A stretch of DNA of 64,000 nucleotides, taken from Isoetes taiwanensis (lineage: Eukaryota > Streptophyta > Lycopodiopsida > Isoetales > Isoetaceae). How positions within the stretch are numbered: the first letter of the stretch is position 1; each line of letters begins with the position of its first letter. Below, one piece after another: positions 22,850 through 34,189 of this stretch. Made by a program: the position numbers and the translations under genes. The notes beneath the pieces are model-generated. The model worked only from the letters and a program-made list of their open reading frames with translations. It searched no databases and was not told where the DNA came from. The stretch spans positions 7,138,917-7,202,916 of the forward strand of contig JAJEKV010000041.1 in NCBI GenBank assembly GCA_021234155.1, given 5' to 3'.

Positions 22850-23665
22850 ATCCAAAGTGACATAAAGTGGATAGTGGTCTGACAAAGTCTCTTCATCTCT
22901 TGTTCCTGTGCCTGCGCGAAATCACGAATGATATCAAGTTCTGGCACTGGAGCTATGGAGCTAGGAGATAGTCCACCACACTGGCTCCCCCATCGCCCCC
23001 GTCGCTTCTGCAAGTGAAGCCCCCCCTGATCGTGGCCACCTGAGCATACCATTGTAGATTACCATGTCAAAGATCTGACATAGCTGGACCAACTCTCTTC
23101 CAAATGCTCGGGAGGCGTATCACGGGGCGTCTTGCATCTTTGGGATGCCTACGTTTCCAACCAAAGTGGGTTGGAGTCGACATTTCCCGAAAGGCGACCG
23201 GACCGGCTTGTCTTGCGTGCGTGCATTGAAATCTCCCAATAAAAATACATGACCCTCCGGCGTCTTGCTCTATGTCATCATACAATTCCCTATAGGGCAT
23301 ATGCACATCTGTGTCTGCCTGATGCACCCTGTAGAACTTAGAAGTTTCATGGGGTATATAACATCCTGCGATAAACAGGCTGCAGCACTCGTATCCACAG
23401 GTAGCGGTTGAGTCTATCGACCTTGTGGAGCGAGGCGTGGATGCTATAGCATCTTTGAAGTAGCACGCGACCCCTCCATACCCTCGCTTGCCATGGCTCA
23501 TTGGGCCGAGAAATGATGGTACCACGGAATGTCAGGCAAATGATGACCACTATATTCCCATGTCTCTTGCAAGAAGATGATGTCCATGCCTGCAGCAATT
23601 TCAGCAATGCTGTCGCCGCGCTTCCAGGGAAATCCCCTACAGTTCCACGATACAATTCGAAGGCA
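22850..23665 (-). pseudogene. LINE-2 apurinic-type endonuclease domain
   Basis: In minus-strand frames I read IVSWNCRGFPWKRG at the start, IFLQETWE, then GYGGVACYFKDAI and a terminal SDHYPLYVTLDW. These are landmarks of the AP-like endonuclease of LINEs: the N-terminal Asn, the Glu of LQET, and the C-terminal SDH with its catalytic His. The pieces sit in different frames. The endonuclease nicks target DNA to prime reverse transcription. Confidence 0.8.
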
Positions 23666-24344
23666 CTCTTCCTATCTTTGTCTGTGGTGGCGCCTGTCGA
23701 TCCCCATGGAGGGGTGGGGAGTTGGGCCATTGGCGTGTCCGCTCTGGCTGGCGTGGGTGGTGCGGGTACTTGGTCCGGCCGCTATGCGATCGCCATGCGG
23801 AAGTGGGGGATCCAGAAGTGCTTATCCCCCGGTCGCCGCTTCTGCCACTGTTGGCCGTGGAGGCACAAATACCTTTATCTTGCCATTTACTTGCCTGCGG
23901 GCTAATTTGTTGTTGGAATTGCATATTTTGCTTCCAACATCAATCCAATCCGACCTCTATATGAGTAAAAGTGGCATTATTTCCTTTGTAGTTCTTTTTT
24001 AACCAGAGTCTTATGGAACTATTGTTACTGGAATATAGTGTAGCAGGAGCGTATTCAAAGACTGTCAAGGGAGAATGCACTTGAAAGACGACAAAGATAA
24101 GAATAAGAAAAAAATTGTGCATTGCTCATTCTTATCCAAAGTATTGGATAAAATGTGTCTGCCAAAAATCATAAGCAAGATTTTTATGGAAGTGTTGGGT
24201 GATACAGGGAATGATATTATGATGGACACAATGTTCTCATGGAGGTATGTGGAAAGCCTCAAAGATCTCTGTTACAAACCGTTCCTGATTTTTTCACAAG
24301 ACCAAGAACCAGCCTGCCCTTGTGGTAATTCCAACTTGTGATAT

Positions 24345-25980
24345 TATTAATCTTGACGTTTTGGAATGTTCCAGATGCTCATGGGTAAGCATCTCAGTCT
24401 AAAAATAAAAAGTATCATAGTTTAAAAATAAAAAGTTTTCCAAAAGTTTGCAAAAACTCATAATAGAATGTTATAGAATATTCTAGATGCTCTTGGACAA
24501 GCAGCTCAGTCTAAAAATAGAAAGTTTTGTGAAACTTTACAAACACTCAAAATAGAATGTTCTAAGCTTTGTAAACACTCAAAATAGAATATTCTAGAAT
24601 GTTCCAGATGCTCCTGGATAAGCATCTCAGTCTAAAAATAGTAAGTTTTGTGAATTTTTACAAACACTCAAAATAGAATGTTCTAAGCTTTGCAAACACT
24701 CAAAATAGAATATTCTAGAATGTTTTAGATGCTCCTTGATAAGCATCTCAGTCTAAAAATAGTAAGTTTCTTAAACCTTTACAAATACTCACAATAGAAT
24801 GTTCTAGAATGTTTCAGATATTCATGGGCACTCAGAATAGAATGTTCTAGGATGTTCCAGATGCTCCTGGGCAAGCACCTCAGTCTAAAAGTAGCAAGTT
24901 TTTTGGAACTTTAGAAATGCTCAAAATAGAATGTTCTAAAAAACTCAAAATAGAATGTTCTAGAATGTTCCAGATGCTCATGGGAAAGCACTCAGTCTAA
25001 AAAATAGAAAATTTTTTGAAACTTGGCAAAGGCTCAAAGTAGAAGGTTTTTGGAAATTTTGCAAACACTCAAAATAGAATTTTTTTAGAATGTTCCAGAT
25101 GCTCATACGCAAGCACCTCAGTCTAAAAATAGTGAATGTAGTTACATGTGGCCTCATGGTGAATATGCTACCCATGATTCATACTTTGTTGGTAACAGAA
25201 TAGGGGGTTGAGCATAATAGAGAAAAAAGACGACAAATTAAATCAAAAGGTGGATAAGTTGCATAAAAGAAAAGGGGAACGACAGTTTTTGGGATAGCTA
25301 CAGTAACTATAGGACATGGGGCAATCACTTTTGCACAGCTACAATTATTATTGGATAGAGCTACAATAATTTAAGGATTAACAAATACTGTGCAAAGTTT
25401 GGATTACCATGATCAAAATTATCTTGCCTAATTACTACGTTTGGATCTATTTGCTAAGCCTTCAGTCTGGATAGAAATCAGGGTCCTCAGATAGATAAGG
25501 AATTCAATTGCTTATGAATTTACAATGCTACGAGTTGCCTTGACTAATTGGCCAGAATCTTAGCATGATTGACCCGTTTGGACCATAATTAATCTAAGGA
25601 GTAGAATCTGTCTCCAGTTTTGGTAAATTGGATATTGATTATTAGAAGTTATCAGCGTAACTTCTACAAAATGGGTCTTAAACTGGTTATGGTGAACTGG
25701 TTAAGAAGTTGGATTATCAGTGTAATCTGCGTTTGTTTGTTTATATCCTTATAATTAGAGATTCATTACCTTTGTTAAGAGTTTGTTTGTAGCATCATAG
25801 CTTGTCTAGATGATTCAAAGATTATGAGACCTTTTTTTAGCTAATGAAATCCTGTAGTCTGGCTTTGGAAATTTAAATGTCTGGATCATTGGTGTGATCC
25901 ATGTGAGACCTTTTTTTAGCTAATGAAATCATGTAGTCTGGCTTTGGAAGTTTAAACGTCTAGATCATTGATGTGATCCA
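24345..25980 (+). repeat. Family E LTR-like region, copy 2
   Basis: An uninterrupted copy of the region at 7600-10483, without the MMS19-bearing insert. It starts abruptly after a 22-bp piece matching family G U3 (TGTGATATTATTAATCTTG). It ends CCA at 25980, seven bases before the PBS. Confidence 0.65.
24360..25125 (+). promoter_or_regulatory. Heat-shock-element array, copy 2 (seven units of about 120 bp)
   Basis: The phrase CTCAGTCTAAAA recurs at about 24393, 24505, 24626, 24747, 24879, 24991 and 25117, a period of 112 to 132 bp. Most units carry TTCTAGAATGTTCCAGA or a close variant, that is phased TTC/GAA pentamers fitting the heat-shock element. Copy 1 keeps only about three such units, so unit number varies between copies. 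Confidence 0.78.
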
Positions 25981-25987
25981 TATAAAT

Positions 25988-26003
25988 TGGTGTCAGAGCC
26001 TGG
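25988..26003 (+). other. Primer-binding site of family E, copy 2
   Basis: TGGTGTCAGAGCCTGG, identical to the site at 10491-10506 and similarly spaced from the LTR end. Confidence 0.65.
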
Positions 26004-27550
26004 CCATACTGTATGTTTGCAAGTCGTCCAGTTGGTGCTAAAGATTGCAAATTGGAAATCCTTATTTTAGAGAATTTGTATGACTTCTGTCTATGAATTT
26101 AGAATTATAAGTCCTTGATCTATTCTTACTAATCTAATCCAGTTCTGCTGCCATTCTATGGCAGCATAGAAGAGCAAGATACATATTGATTTACTCATGC
26201 CTGCATGTTGATTTGAGCACAGATGCACAAACACCATTGATTTGAAAAGAACACATCCCTAGAGACTATAAAGTGGACACTTGAAGACCAAGGTGAAGAC
26301 ATTCATGAAAGATCACACAAGCATGCTAGGAACGGTGATTCAAGCAAAGCAAATTTGAAGTTTGGAAGATCCCTTGAGTGTTCTTGGTATGTGGTATTTC
26401 TATTGAGTTCCCCTTTTTTTTTTTTTTTTTTTTTTTGAAGTTAAGAATTGTTTTTTCCATTAATTAATAAAAGCCATACATATATGTTACTAGTGAGGGA
26501 AAAGAAATCCTCATTAGTTACAACTTAAGGGTAAAATGTTAAGAGATAACAAGAAAGCACATAATGTTTTCCCAATGTAGCAGCTGCATTAGACAGCCAG
26601 TAAATGATGGGAAGCTTTCATAAGAAGATGTCCAAAATAATGCTTTGCCCCACTTGATGGAGCAGATGACTTAGCATAGAACAAGCTTCACTCCAGGCCA
26701 TCCGAGATCCCAATTCCTGCAAGGACAAAATTGCTCTCCAAGTAATTGAGCAAAGTGTTAGACAAAAGCAAGATTAATTACTGAGAAACAGAGATTATGG
26801 CAAAATATGGGGGTGCAGAACAGGTGTGAAGAGAAAGGATGAATGATGGCTGAGTTGGATTTTATGGGGATTTTACGACTTGGTCAAAAATGGAATTGTA
26901 GACCCAGTAGAATCCTGAATCAGTTCCAAACTTGTAGCTGTTATGCTCAGATCCATTCTCCATGAGCAGCTGATGAATATCTTCTTTAGCCATTAGCAGG
27001 AGCAGAGTGCCATAGAGATCACATAGCATTTTATAAGAGTAATATAACTCCCTGTACCTGCTAAGCTGCCTCTCTGTCAAGGAGAAATGGTACATGAATA
27101 GAAAGCTGAACAAACAGTACATCTGCACCACTTCCCTACAGTATATCTTTGCCCAAGTGGATTCATTGCTATTACTTCTGACCTTGTATAACATAATTTC
27201 GTCTGAGCTTGCTTGTGGCCCTGGTGGTTCCAAATTTGAGACACCTGTGTTATTGCAGTAGAGAGTAGCCTCTTGGTATGTCAACATTGTATCAAACTTA
27301 TTCCTGCCCTCCCCCTTCAGGAATTCCAGGTATTCTATCAAGAAAGTCAGAAAAAGGAGCATTAGAGTTAATGACATTGAGACAGGAAATAAATAAGTTA
27401 AAAACACCTGTGAATTTACCAACAGAATCCCATTTCTTGTCATAATTGTCTCCAAATTTACTTTTGTAAGCAGTTACAAAGCCTTCCAAATCTAACTGAA
27501 AATTCATCTTGATCCAAAAAATAGATATATTTTTCTTTCCATACACAATC

Positions 27551-30244
27551 CTATTTCTGGCCTTCAATCAACCATATGAAGAAATTGACTTTGGGAGGAC
27601 AATAAGATTTCCAGATGTTCCTATAAAGAGTTTTGCACTCTCTTTCTGAAATAGACCATTTGAGCTCAGCTTTAGCAGAAGTATCCCTTTGATTTAGAAT
27701 GGCATACACTGAACTAACTTTATATTTGTCATGACCATTTAACTTGAGAGGAAAACCACTATGATTGACTAACAGATTTGCAGTTTGAGACAAGATACTT
27801 TTGAAATGAGAGAAGATAGATTTGTCACTAGAAGTATCATGGATAAGCCTCCTCAGATTAGTCCTAGAAATAATTTGATCATTTCTGTATAAATGCTTTA
27901 CATGAGTGATACCAAAGTCCAACCATTTCCTATAAATTTTCGGATGTCTTAAAGCAGGAATATGACCATTGTTGTCCTGAAACTGAGAAGACCAGAATAA
28001 GGAAGAATTCAAATGGAGATCATGAATGTCAGGAGTATCAAAGCTACCCTGAACTATATTCCAAGCTTTAATCATGTTTTGCATTAGAGGGGAGGAGTTT
28101 TTTCCTGGATGCAAATAATTAAGGGCTGACTCAGGCAGACAGTGCTTCACACTTGGATGACCTTCAGGAAAAGAGCAATCAAGCCAATATCTAATGAAGG
28201 TTGAAGCTATAGAGTTATTGCCAGACAAAGATCTCCAAACAAATTTACCTGCCAGGGCACATGCTTGCAGGTATAAGCTTTTGCATCCTAATCCTCCATT
28301 AAACTTAGTTCTTGTGACAGTATCCCAATTCACAGAATGATTTCCTCCCCATATAAAGTTTCTGATGGTTTTCTCTAGCTCATTATGGATGGTTTTGGGA
28401 GCCACTAGAGCAGAAGAAAAGTAGACATGGGAAGCTGCAAGGACAGAGTTTGCAATAATAATTCTGCCGGCCATTGATAAAGAGCTTCTAAAAGTATTTA
28501 AATTCTTCCTAATTCTTTGAAGAATTGGATCCCACAGGCCTTTAATATTAGAATTGAGAGATAAAGGCATTCCCAGTAGCTTAGTTGCTTGCATGGTGTT
28601 AAGAACCTTGATGTCACAAATGTAGTTCTCACTTGAGTCTCCAGCAATCACACTCTTTGCAATGTTGAGGTAAATTCCTGAGGCTGCAGAGAATAAGTCT
28701 ATAATGCATAAGAATTTGGCAATGTTATCAGAATTAGAATTCATAAAAGTAAAGGTGTCATCTGCATATTGAGAAATAATAAGACTACCTTTATTATCAG
28801 GGAGATATAGACCTTTAATGTTACCACATCCTTGATGAAAATCAACAGCCCTTGTGAGTAATTCAGCAGCCACAAGAAAGAGATAAGGAGCTAAAGGGCA
28901 GCCCTGCCTTACCCCTCGAGATAGATTAAAGAAATTTGAGGGGGAGCCATTAATTAGAACAGCAGAATTTGCCTTAGAGTTTAACCCCATAATTAAAGAT
29001 ATAATTTTTGGATTGAAGCCAATTTTATGCATGGCAAATTCAAGAAAATCCCAGTTTACTGAGTCAAAGGCCCTTTTGAAATCCAATTTTAATAGAATAC
29101 AATCTTGGTCAGACACTCTATTCCAGTGTAAACCCTCCATAGCAACAATGTAATTATCCAAAATAAATCTATTGGGGAGGAAAGCAGATTGATTGATATT
29201 GATATTTTCCTGGAGGAAGGGTTTGATCCTGTTGGCTATTATCTTGGCACACAGCTTATATGTGGAATTGGTCAAAGAGATTGGCCTCCAATCAGAAAAA
29301 GATGATGGCATATCAATCTTAGGTACGAGAGTTATAAAGCCAGCAGAAATTGAGGGGTGTAAATGATCTGCCTTCCAGAAACCATGCACCAAATTAACAA
29401 TGTCATCCTTTAAAATATCCCAAAAGCACATGTAGAATTCAGGAGGTATGCCATCTGGCCCAGGGGATTTGCCCTTACTGAAGCTCATAATGACCTTAAA
29501 AATTTCCTGCTCAGTAGGAATGACAGCAATGGAATCATTCATCAAATTACCAGAATTAGGAATGATTTGATTGATCAAAGAGATGAATTCATCCTTTTTT
29601 AAGGGAGAGTTAAGCATATTAATATTCCTGCCATTAAACAAGGAAGCATATTTGTCCTGAAAGAAATGCTTAATGTCCTTGGGGGAGTCTATACTTGAAC
29701 CATTTTCTGTTTGCACTTGGAGGATAGAATTATTTAGCAACCTGCTTTTGGCAATTCAGTAAAAAAATTTAGAACTCCCAAGATCCATTTCTTTGTTAAA
29801 TTTCATCTTGCATTTTATAGCATAACTTCTGGCTTCCATTTCTTCAATGGATTTTATCTTCTTTTTCAACACTTCCTCACCAATTTGAAGATTTAGATCA
29901 TGGGGATGTTCTTGGAGTTGACCTCTAATTTCCCTCATTTGCTCCAAGTAGTTTTCTTTAAGCTTATTTTTCTCCTTGTAAATTATGTGAGACCAATTCT
30001 TAATCCAGGATTTGGCTTGCTTGATCTTAGAGTAGAAGGATTTCATAGAAAGATGACCATTAGATCCGATAGCAGTGTTTTGATTATCTTGCAGAGAGAG
30101 ATAAAAGTTCCTGAAATCCATACAGAACTGCTCATTGCTAAGGAGAGAATTTGAATGGAATGTTGCCATTCCTAGGGAGTTGCAATAGGTGCTTGGTATG
30201 TAAGAATTGTGGTTGATGATCAGAGATGGAAGTTGACTCATCAC
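27551..30244 (-). pseudogene. LINE-1 ORF2 reverse transcriptase
   Basis: An in-frame TGA at 29756-29758 (after KFFY) interrupts an otherwise long frame. RT landmarks are intact: KSPGPDGIPPEFY, DWRPISLTNSTYKLCAKII, LDFKRAFDSVNWDFLE, RQGCPLAPYLF and SQYADDTFTFM with the catalytic Asp pair. Downstream, GGLGCKSLYLQACALAG is the usual RT-distal motif and PPKVNFFIWLIE begins the zf-RVT-like C-terminus. The frame is lost at 27551. From 27550 to 26862 open frames persist, but I see no Cys pairs or RNase H residues. Confidence 0.92.
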
Positions 30245-30898
30245 TTACCACATAACAATTGTCCCAGAAGGAGCAGGAGGAATTGGAAACATAAAATCTG
30301 TCTAAAGCAGAGAAAACTCTATTTGAGTTTTTTTGCTTATTTGACCAAGTGTAATTTGCAGTTGAGGAGGGGACATGAATCAAATTAAGATCATAGATCA
30401 AAGAGTCCAGTTGATTTTCTCATTTCTGGACATATTAATTCTGTTCCCCAGCTTCATGTCCCAATTTGGAGTGTTATTAAAATCTCCAGAGACAATCCAA
30501 TCAACTCGAGGTTGGGAAGACATCCAAGATGAAATTTCAGGCCATAACTTTTCTCTATCTTTTGGAGAAGTGGGAGCATAAATATTAATAACTCCAAAAT
30601 TAGAATTATTAATGGAAAAGACAACTGCCTGCCAACATTTACTAGGACTATTATAAAAGGAGACATGAGCCAAAGGTTTCCAGATCATGACAAGCCCCCC
30701 ACAGGTACCAGAAGACTCAATCCAAACAGAAGAAGCACCTGGGTAAATCCAATCAGCAAGACAAGAACTTTCAGACTTGGGGAGTTTAGTTTCCTGAAGC
30801 AAAATGAGGTCAGCCTTATAAAGCCTTAGTTGAGAAATAATCCTCCTTCTTTTAATGGGGCCTTTCATTCCCCTCACATTCCATGTCATAAACTTCAT
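30138..30898 (-). pseudogene. LINE-1 ORF2 endonuclease domain
   Basis: Starts at ATG 30898 with MKFMTWNVRGMKGP, the classic start of plant L1 ORF2. LILLQETKLP gives the catalytic Glu. Then come SGTCGGLVMIWK, IVSGDFNNTPNW and, after a frameshift near 30400, YTWSNKQKNSNRVFSALDRF and ISDHQP. The catalytic residues appear kept. A further frameshift near 30215 leads into the next segment. Confidence 0.88.
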
Positions 30899-30946
30899 GG
30901 TGGAGAACAAGGGAAAGAAGAAGGACCAGCAAATTATCTATTTCTC

Positions 30947-33460
30947 CTATTTTTTTTTACTCCTGGTATTTCCAGCAGGAGTCTTATGTAAGTAGGTAGT
31001 AGTATCAGGTTTGGAAGAAATTTTTTTCTTTTTAGATTTTGATTCCTTCATAGCTTTATTAGCAGTAGAGTTATCAGAGAGAAAGTTCTCATTTCCCCAA
31101 TTCTCTTTGTCACTACCATAATCATTGTCAGAACACCCCCCAGGAATGAATTCAAACATATTTAAGGCATCATCTTTAGAAACCACTTCATTACAATTAT
31201 AAAAGAGAGGTACTTGCCTATTTGAAAAGTCTGCCTTGTTGACTTCAGGTTGAGAATTCGAAATGTGAGAGTTCGAGCAGACAAAGTTGTCTCCCTTGAA
31301 TTCCAATCCAACTACCAGAGGCCCTTGGTCTTGAGTTTCTATTACAGTCCGACTTTGTCTGCATGATCCCCAGCTGACACACAGTCCTTATTGCTAGAAT
31401 CTTGGATCAAACCATCCTGCAAAGTGGCAAGCTGCTCTGCAATTTCCTTGAATATTGGAGAGGAGGAGTTTGGCAAATAGGAAGACATGTTATGAAGGTC
31501 AATTAAAGGGTAAAATCTTTAAGAATCAAAGGAGTATCATGGTAATGATCTACATTATTGCTCAGTAATAAATCAGACTCTTGTTCAACACTTAAACTAG
31601 CAAGTACCTGAAATTGATTAGACCAATCAATTTTGTCCATTATGTTATCTTGAGAGTCTTCCTGCAGGTTTCCATTCACTATGTCTACTGCTGATGATGC
31701 TGGTTCATAAGCAATCTTGTCTTGATTTGCTTGTGGTAGATCTGCAGAGGTATTATGAGGTAGAGTAGCTGAAGTACCTGGAATATTGGATACTGTGTTG
31801 AGTTTGGTAGACTTGTCCATATGAGTATTCAACTGATGTGAGTTACTGTCCAGAGCTGACTTTTTTTATTGAGCCATTTTTTGTGGCCCAAGTTGCTTAT
31901 CAGCTTTGTCAACCTTAAAGCTCTCTGCCAAAATTTTGTCACATAATTTCAATCCTTTGAGTATGGCAGGTTGTTGAGTAGAATGGCTTTTAATAATTAA
32001 TGGAACATTCTTAACTTTTGCATGACCCAAGTGGTCAGCTATATCCTGTGGCTGCATTTTGAAATTTTCTCGTGAGTCTGCAATAACTTGATCTAATAAG
32101 TCATGGAGCTTTTCTGTTTTGCATTCCATTATGCAAAATTGGAGCTTTCCCTTTGGCTATGAATTTTTCATAATTCTGTAAAACTTTGACTCCAGTAGAG
32201 TTGTAGGCATCAAAAGTTTTGTTAGAAGATTGGAAGCCCTTGTCATTGTTGGGAAAGTGAGAGGGCTTTTCCAATCCTTTGATTTGATTATTCTTGATCC
32301 TCCTTTTTGCTCCCATTAACCCTATTCCATTGGAATTTTTGGTCAAGATCTTGTGAAGTCAAGCTCGAGTTGACTGACTTTCCAGATAAGAGCTTGCCAT
32401 TGACTTTGTTAACAGTGTCATTATTTAGAGCTAATCCAGGATCCTGAGTATCAACTTCAGCTCTGCTCAAGATTGCTTCCCTCTGAGGACACTCTGCATA
32501 CCAAAAGTGTCTCTTTGAACAACTTTGACATTGAGGAGGTAGGCCTGACCACCTCAATGATAGACAGGAGTTTTGGCCAAATGCATCACAGAAGGGAATT
32601 GAGGTGGGAATGGTTTTGGAAAGATCCAATTGGATGAAAGCTCTTGGGGATCTTGAGGGTGAGTATTCAGTACATATATAATTCCCAATGGAATTAAACA
32701 GAAGCTTTAGGCATTGTTCACTCCAGTAGATAGGATTTAACCCTTGCAGTGTTGTAGAGGCCACACATAAGTTTTCCATGCCTTCAAAGTTGAGTTTAGG
32801 GTCCCATTTGAGAAAAGAGATCTGATAGGCTTCATAAGTTTGAACTCCCAGCTTTAGAAGGAAATTGGCAGTTCTCTGACTCCCACATTCTACCATTATA
32901 TATGGATAATTTAACCAATACATGGCATTTATAATGATGCCCTTTTGGAGGTTTAGACAAAAAGCCCATAATTTATCCAATTGAATGCCAGATCTAGAGA
33001 CTTTAATAAGAACAACAGTGTCTCTAAGGGAGGACATTTTAGAATGAACAGAGGGTAGATTAAGAGAAATACCATGGTAAAGCTTCTGTTTACTCCCTTC
33101 AATAGGTCGGAGCTCCTTCAAAGCAGCATCATAATTTTCATCAGGTTGGATTTCAGCATTAGGTTTCGGGACTCTATATGGCAGAGGGATTTGAGAGGCA
33201 GGATCCAGAGCAGGAAGTCATCCCCACATGTCAGGATCTTTAGAGAAATTATCCCACATTGGAGTTTTGAAGGTTTTTGGATCCATGCCCTGGTTTTGAT
33301 CTGCAGAGTTAGCGAAATTGCCAAAGAGAATGGATTGATTTGGATTTTTATGAAAAGAGCTTAACTGTTGAAGAAGAGTTGCTTGATCCTCGGTCGACAG
33401 AGCAGAAAAAGAGTGAAGCAAAGATAAAGGTTTAGGGCTAAAAAGATTTTTATTTTCCAT
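30947..33460 (-). pseudogene. LINE-1 ORF1 (RNA-binding, zinc knuckle), interrupted
   Basis: Opens at ATG 33460 (MENKNLFSPKPLSLLHSF). A single in-frame TGA at 33220-33218 breaks it, then the frame continues through a DUF4283-like RNA-binding region (DTVVLIKVSRSG, YIMVECGSQRTANFLL) and a zinc knuckle, CQSCSKRHFWYAEC. Several frameshifts follow between 32290 and 31310. The basic tail ends KTPAGNTRSKKK at 30947, 49 bp before the ORF2 ATG. The knuckle spacing is CX2CX3HX5C instead of the usual CX2CX4HX4C. Family role: binds LINE RNA in the ribonucleoprotein. Confidence 0.8.
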
Positions 33461-33640
33461 TAGAGGAGTGCAGGAGAAAATAACAAAGGGCAAAATGGAC
33501 GGAAAGCAAAGCAGATGGGGATCAAAAGTGGTAAAGAAAGGAGAAACAGGCTGAAAGGAGGACAAGATCCTATCTATAAGAAAGAAGATCAAGATTACTC
33601 CTTAAAGCCAAAATTATCGAAGGGAACATAAAAAATTACT

Positions 33641-33964
33641 TCAATTTGCAGAGAAATCCCCTAATTCCACTTCAGAATACAATTTAATTGTGATTTTGGA
33701 GTCGATCTGTTCACTGTAGGCTCTTATTATAGTAGCAGTAGCTTCAATGTTCTTAGTTCCCATAAACTCTTCAAGCCAAGAATCAAGGATTTGTATCTCA
33801 AATTCCTCACTCCCTGGAACAAAGGAGCACTCAAATTGAAATGAATTATGAGGAAATAGACTCCTGTAGATCAGTGAATTCCACAGATCAGAAGGCTGTC
33901 CAACAAGAAAACCATAGATTAGTCTGTCTTCCTGCTTAAAAATTGCAAAGATTTTGGTATCCAT
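33641..33964 (-). CDS. LINE-1 upstream ORF (ORF0-like), hypothetical
   Basis: A 107-residue frame with an ATG at 33964 lies upstream of ORF1 (MDTKIFAIFKQEDRL...ELGDFSAN). I do not recognise a domain. It could be a short upstream ORF of the LINE 5' UTR, or the former N-terminus of ORF1 now offset by a frameshift. The 180-bp gap to the ORF1 ATG and the different frame leave both possible. Confidence 0.4.
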   Translation of the reverse strand: MDTKIFAIFKQEDRLIYGFLVGQPSDLWNSLIYRSLFPHNSFQFECSFVPGSEEFEIQILDSWLEEFMGTKNIEATATIIRAYSEQIDSKITIKLYSEVELGDFSAN

Positions 33965-34189
33965 GTGAAGATCTTTGCATTCTAAATCTAATGAGATGCT
34001 AGCCCCTACAAGGCTAGCTCACGATTGGAGGAAATTCGGGTGACAATCAAACTGGATCGAGCAAGTTTTCAGCAAAATTTGCCAAGAAAGTAGTTTAAAC
34101 TGAATCTAGAGGTAAAAGACAAAAGAGCCAAGATTTTAGGTGCTTCCATCCCTCTCACCCATTTTCTACATGATCCTCTATTGAGTTCT

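Larger units (their letters stand above)
20139..24078 (-). mobile_element. LINE-2: non-LTR retrotransposon with endonuclease and RT, decayed
   Basis: On the minus strand the 5' end is near 24078 and the 3' end is a GGAA/TTCC microsatellite at 20139-20163. Copies of ACTTGAA flank it (20132-20138 and 24079-24085), the target-site duplication. The order is endonuclease, then RT. The short microsatellite 3' end instead of poly(A) fits RTE-like LINEs more than L1, but the clade is not proven. Its last bases recur in a 54-bp stub at 40886-40939. Coding sequence is broken by many shifts and stops. Confidence 0.8.
18875..24341 (+). pseudogene. Unrecognised coding relic X, split by a LINE
   Basis: Three collinear plus-strand frames carry coding-like sequence: 18875-19336 (IECPNFAVQTLMCCIKKPKV), about 19320-19725 (HTFPIIPERLVEGYAALC) and 19780-20138 (CPYFKCPCDP, FMFNNLDKIYPELSVAGL). 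Single-base shifts separate them. The last frame continues in register at 24079-24341 (LSKVLDKMCLPKIISKIF) once the LINE at 20139-24078 and one copy of its 7-bp target duplication are removed. I do not recognise any domain. The Cys-rich piece could bind metal, but this is a guess. The copy number and the flanking 177-bp repeats suggest a mobile element or a captured gene rather than a host gene. Confidence 0.55.
26411..34176 (-). mobile_element. LINE-1: L1-type non-LTR retrotransposon, full length
   Basis: 7766 bp on the minus strand between two copies of TCTATTGAGTTC (26399-26410 and 34177-34188), a 12-bp target-site duplication. The 3' end has a 23-base A tract (T on the plus strand, 26414-26436). 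It carries an ORF1 with a zinc knuckle and an ORF2 with endonuclease and RT. It interrupts the family G U3 of composite copy 2; composite copy 1 lacks it. A few stops and shifts disable it, but its ends are intact, so it is fairly young. Confidence 0.95.

Noticed and set aside
24360-25125. CRISPR-like array
   Set aside because: The 120-bp units have no constant short repeat with unique spacers, and this is plant nuclear DNA; they are an LTR tandem repeat.
26862-27455. Separate 197-residue gene on the minus strand
   Set aside because: It lies inside LINE-1 directly after the RT and before the A tract, so it is the decayed ORF2 C-terminal region rather than an independent gene.
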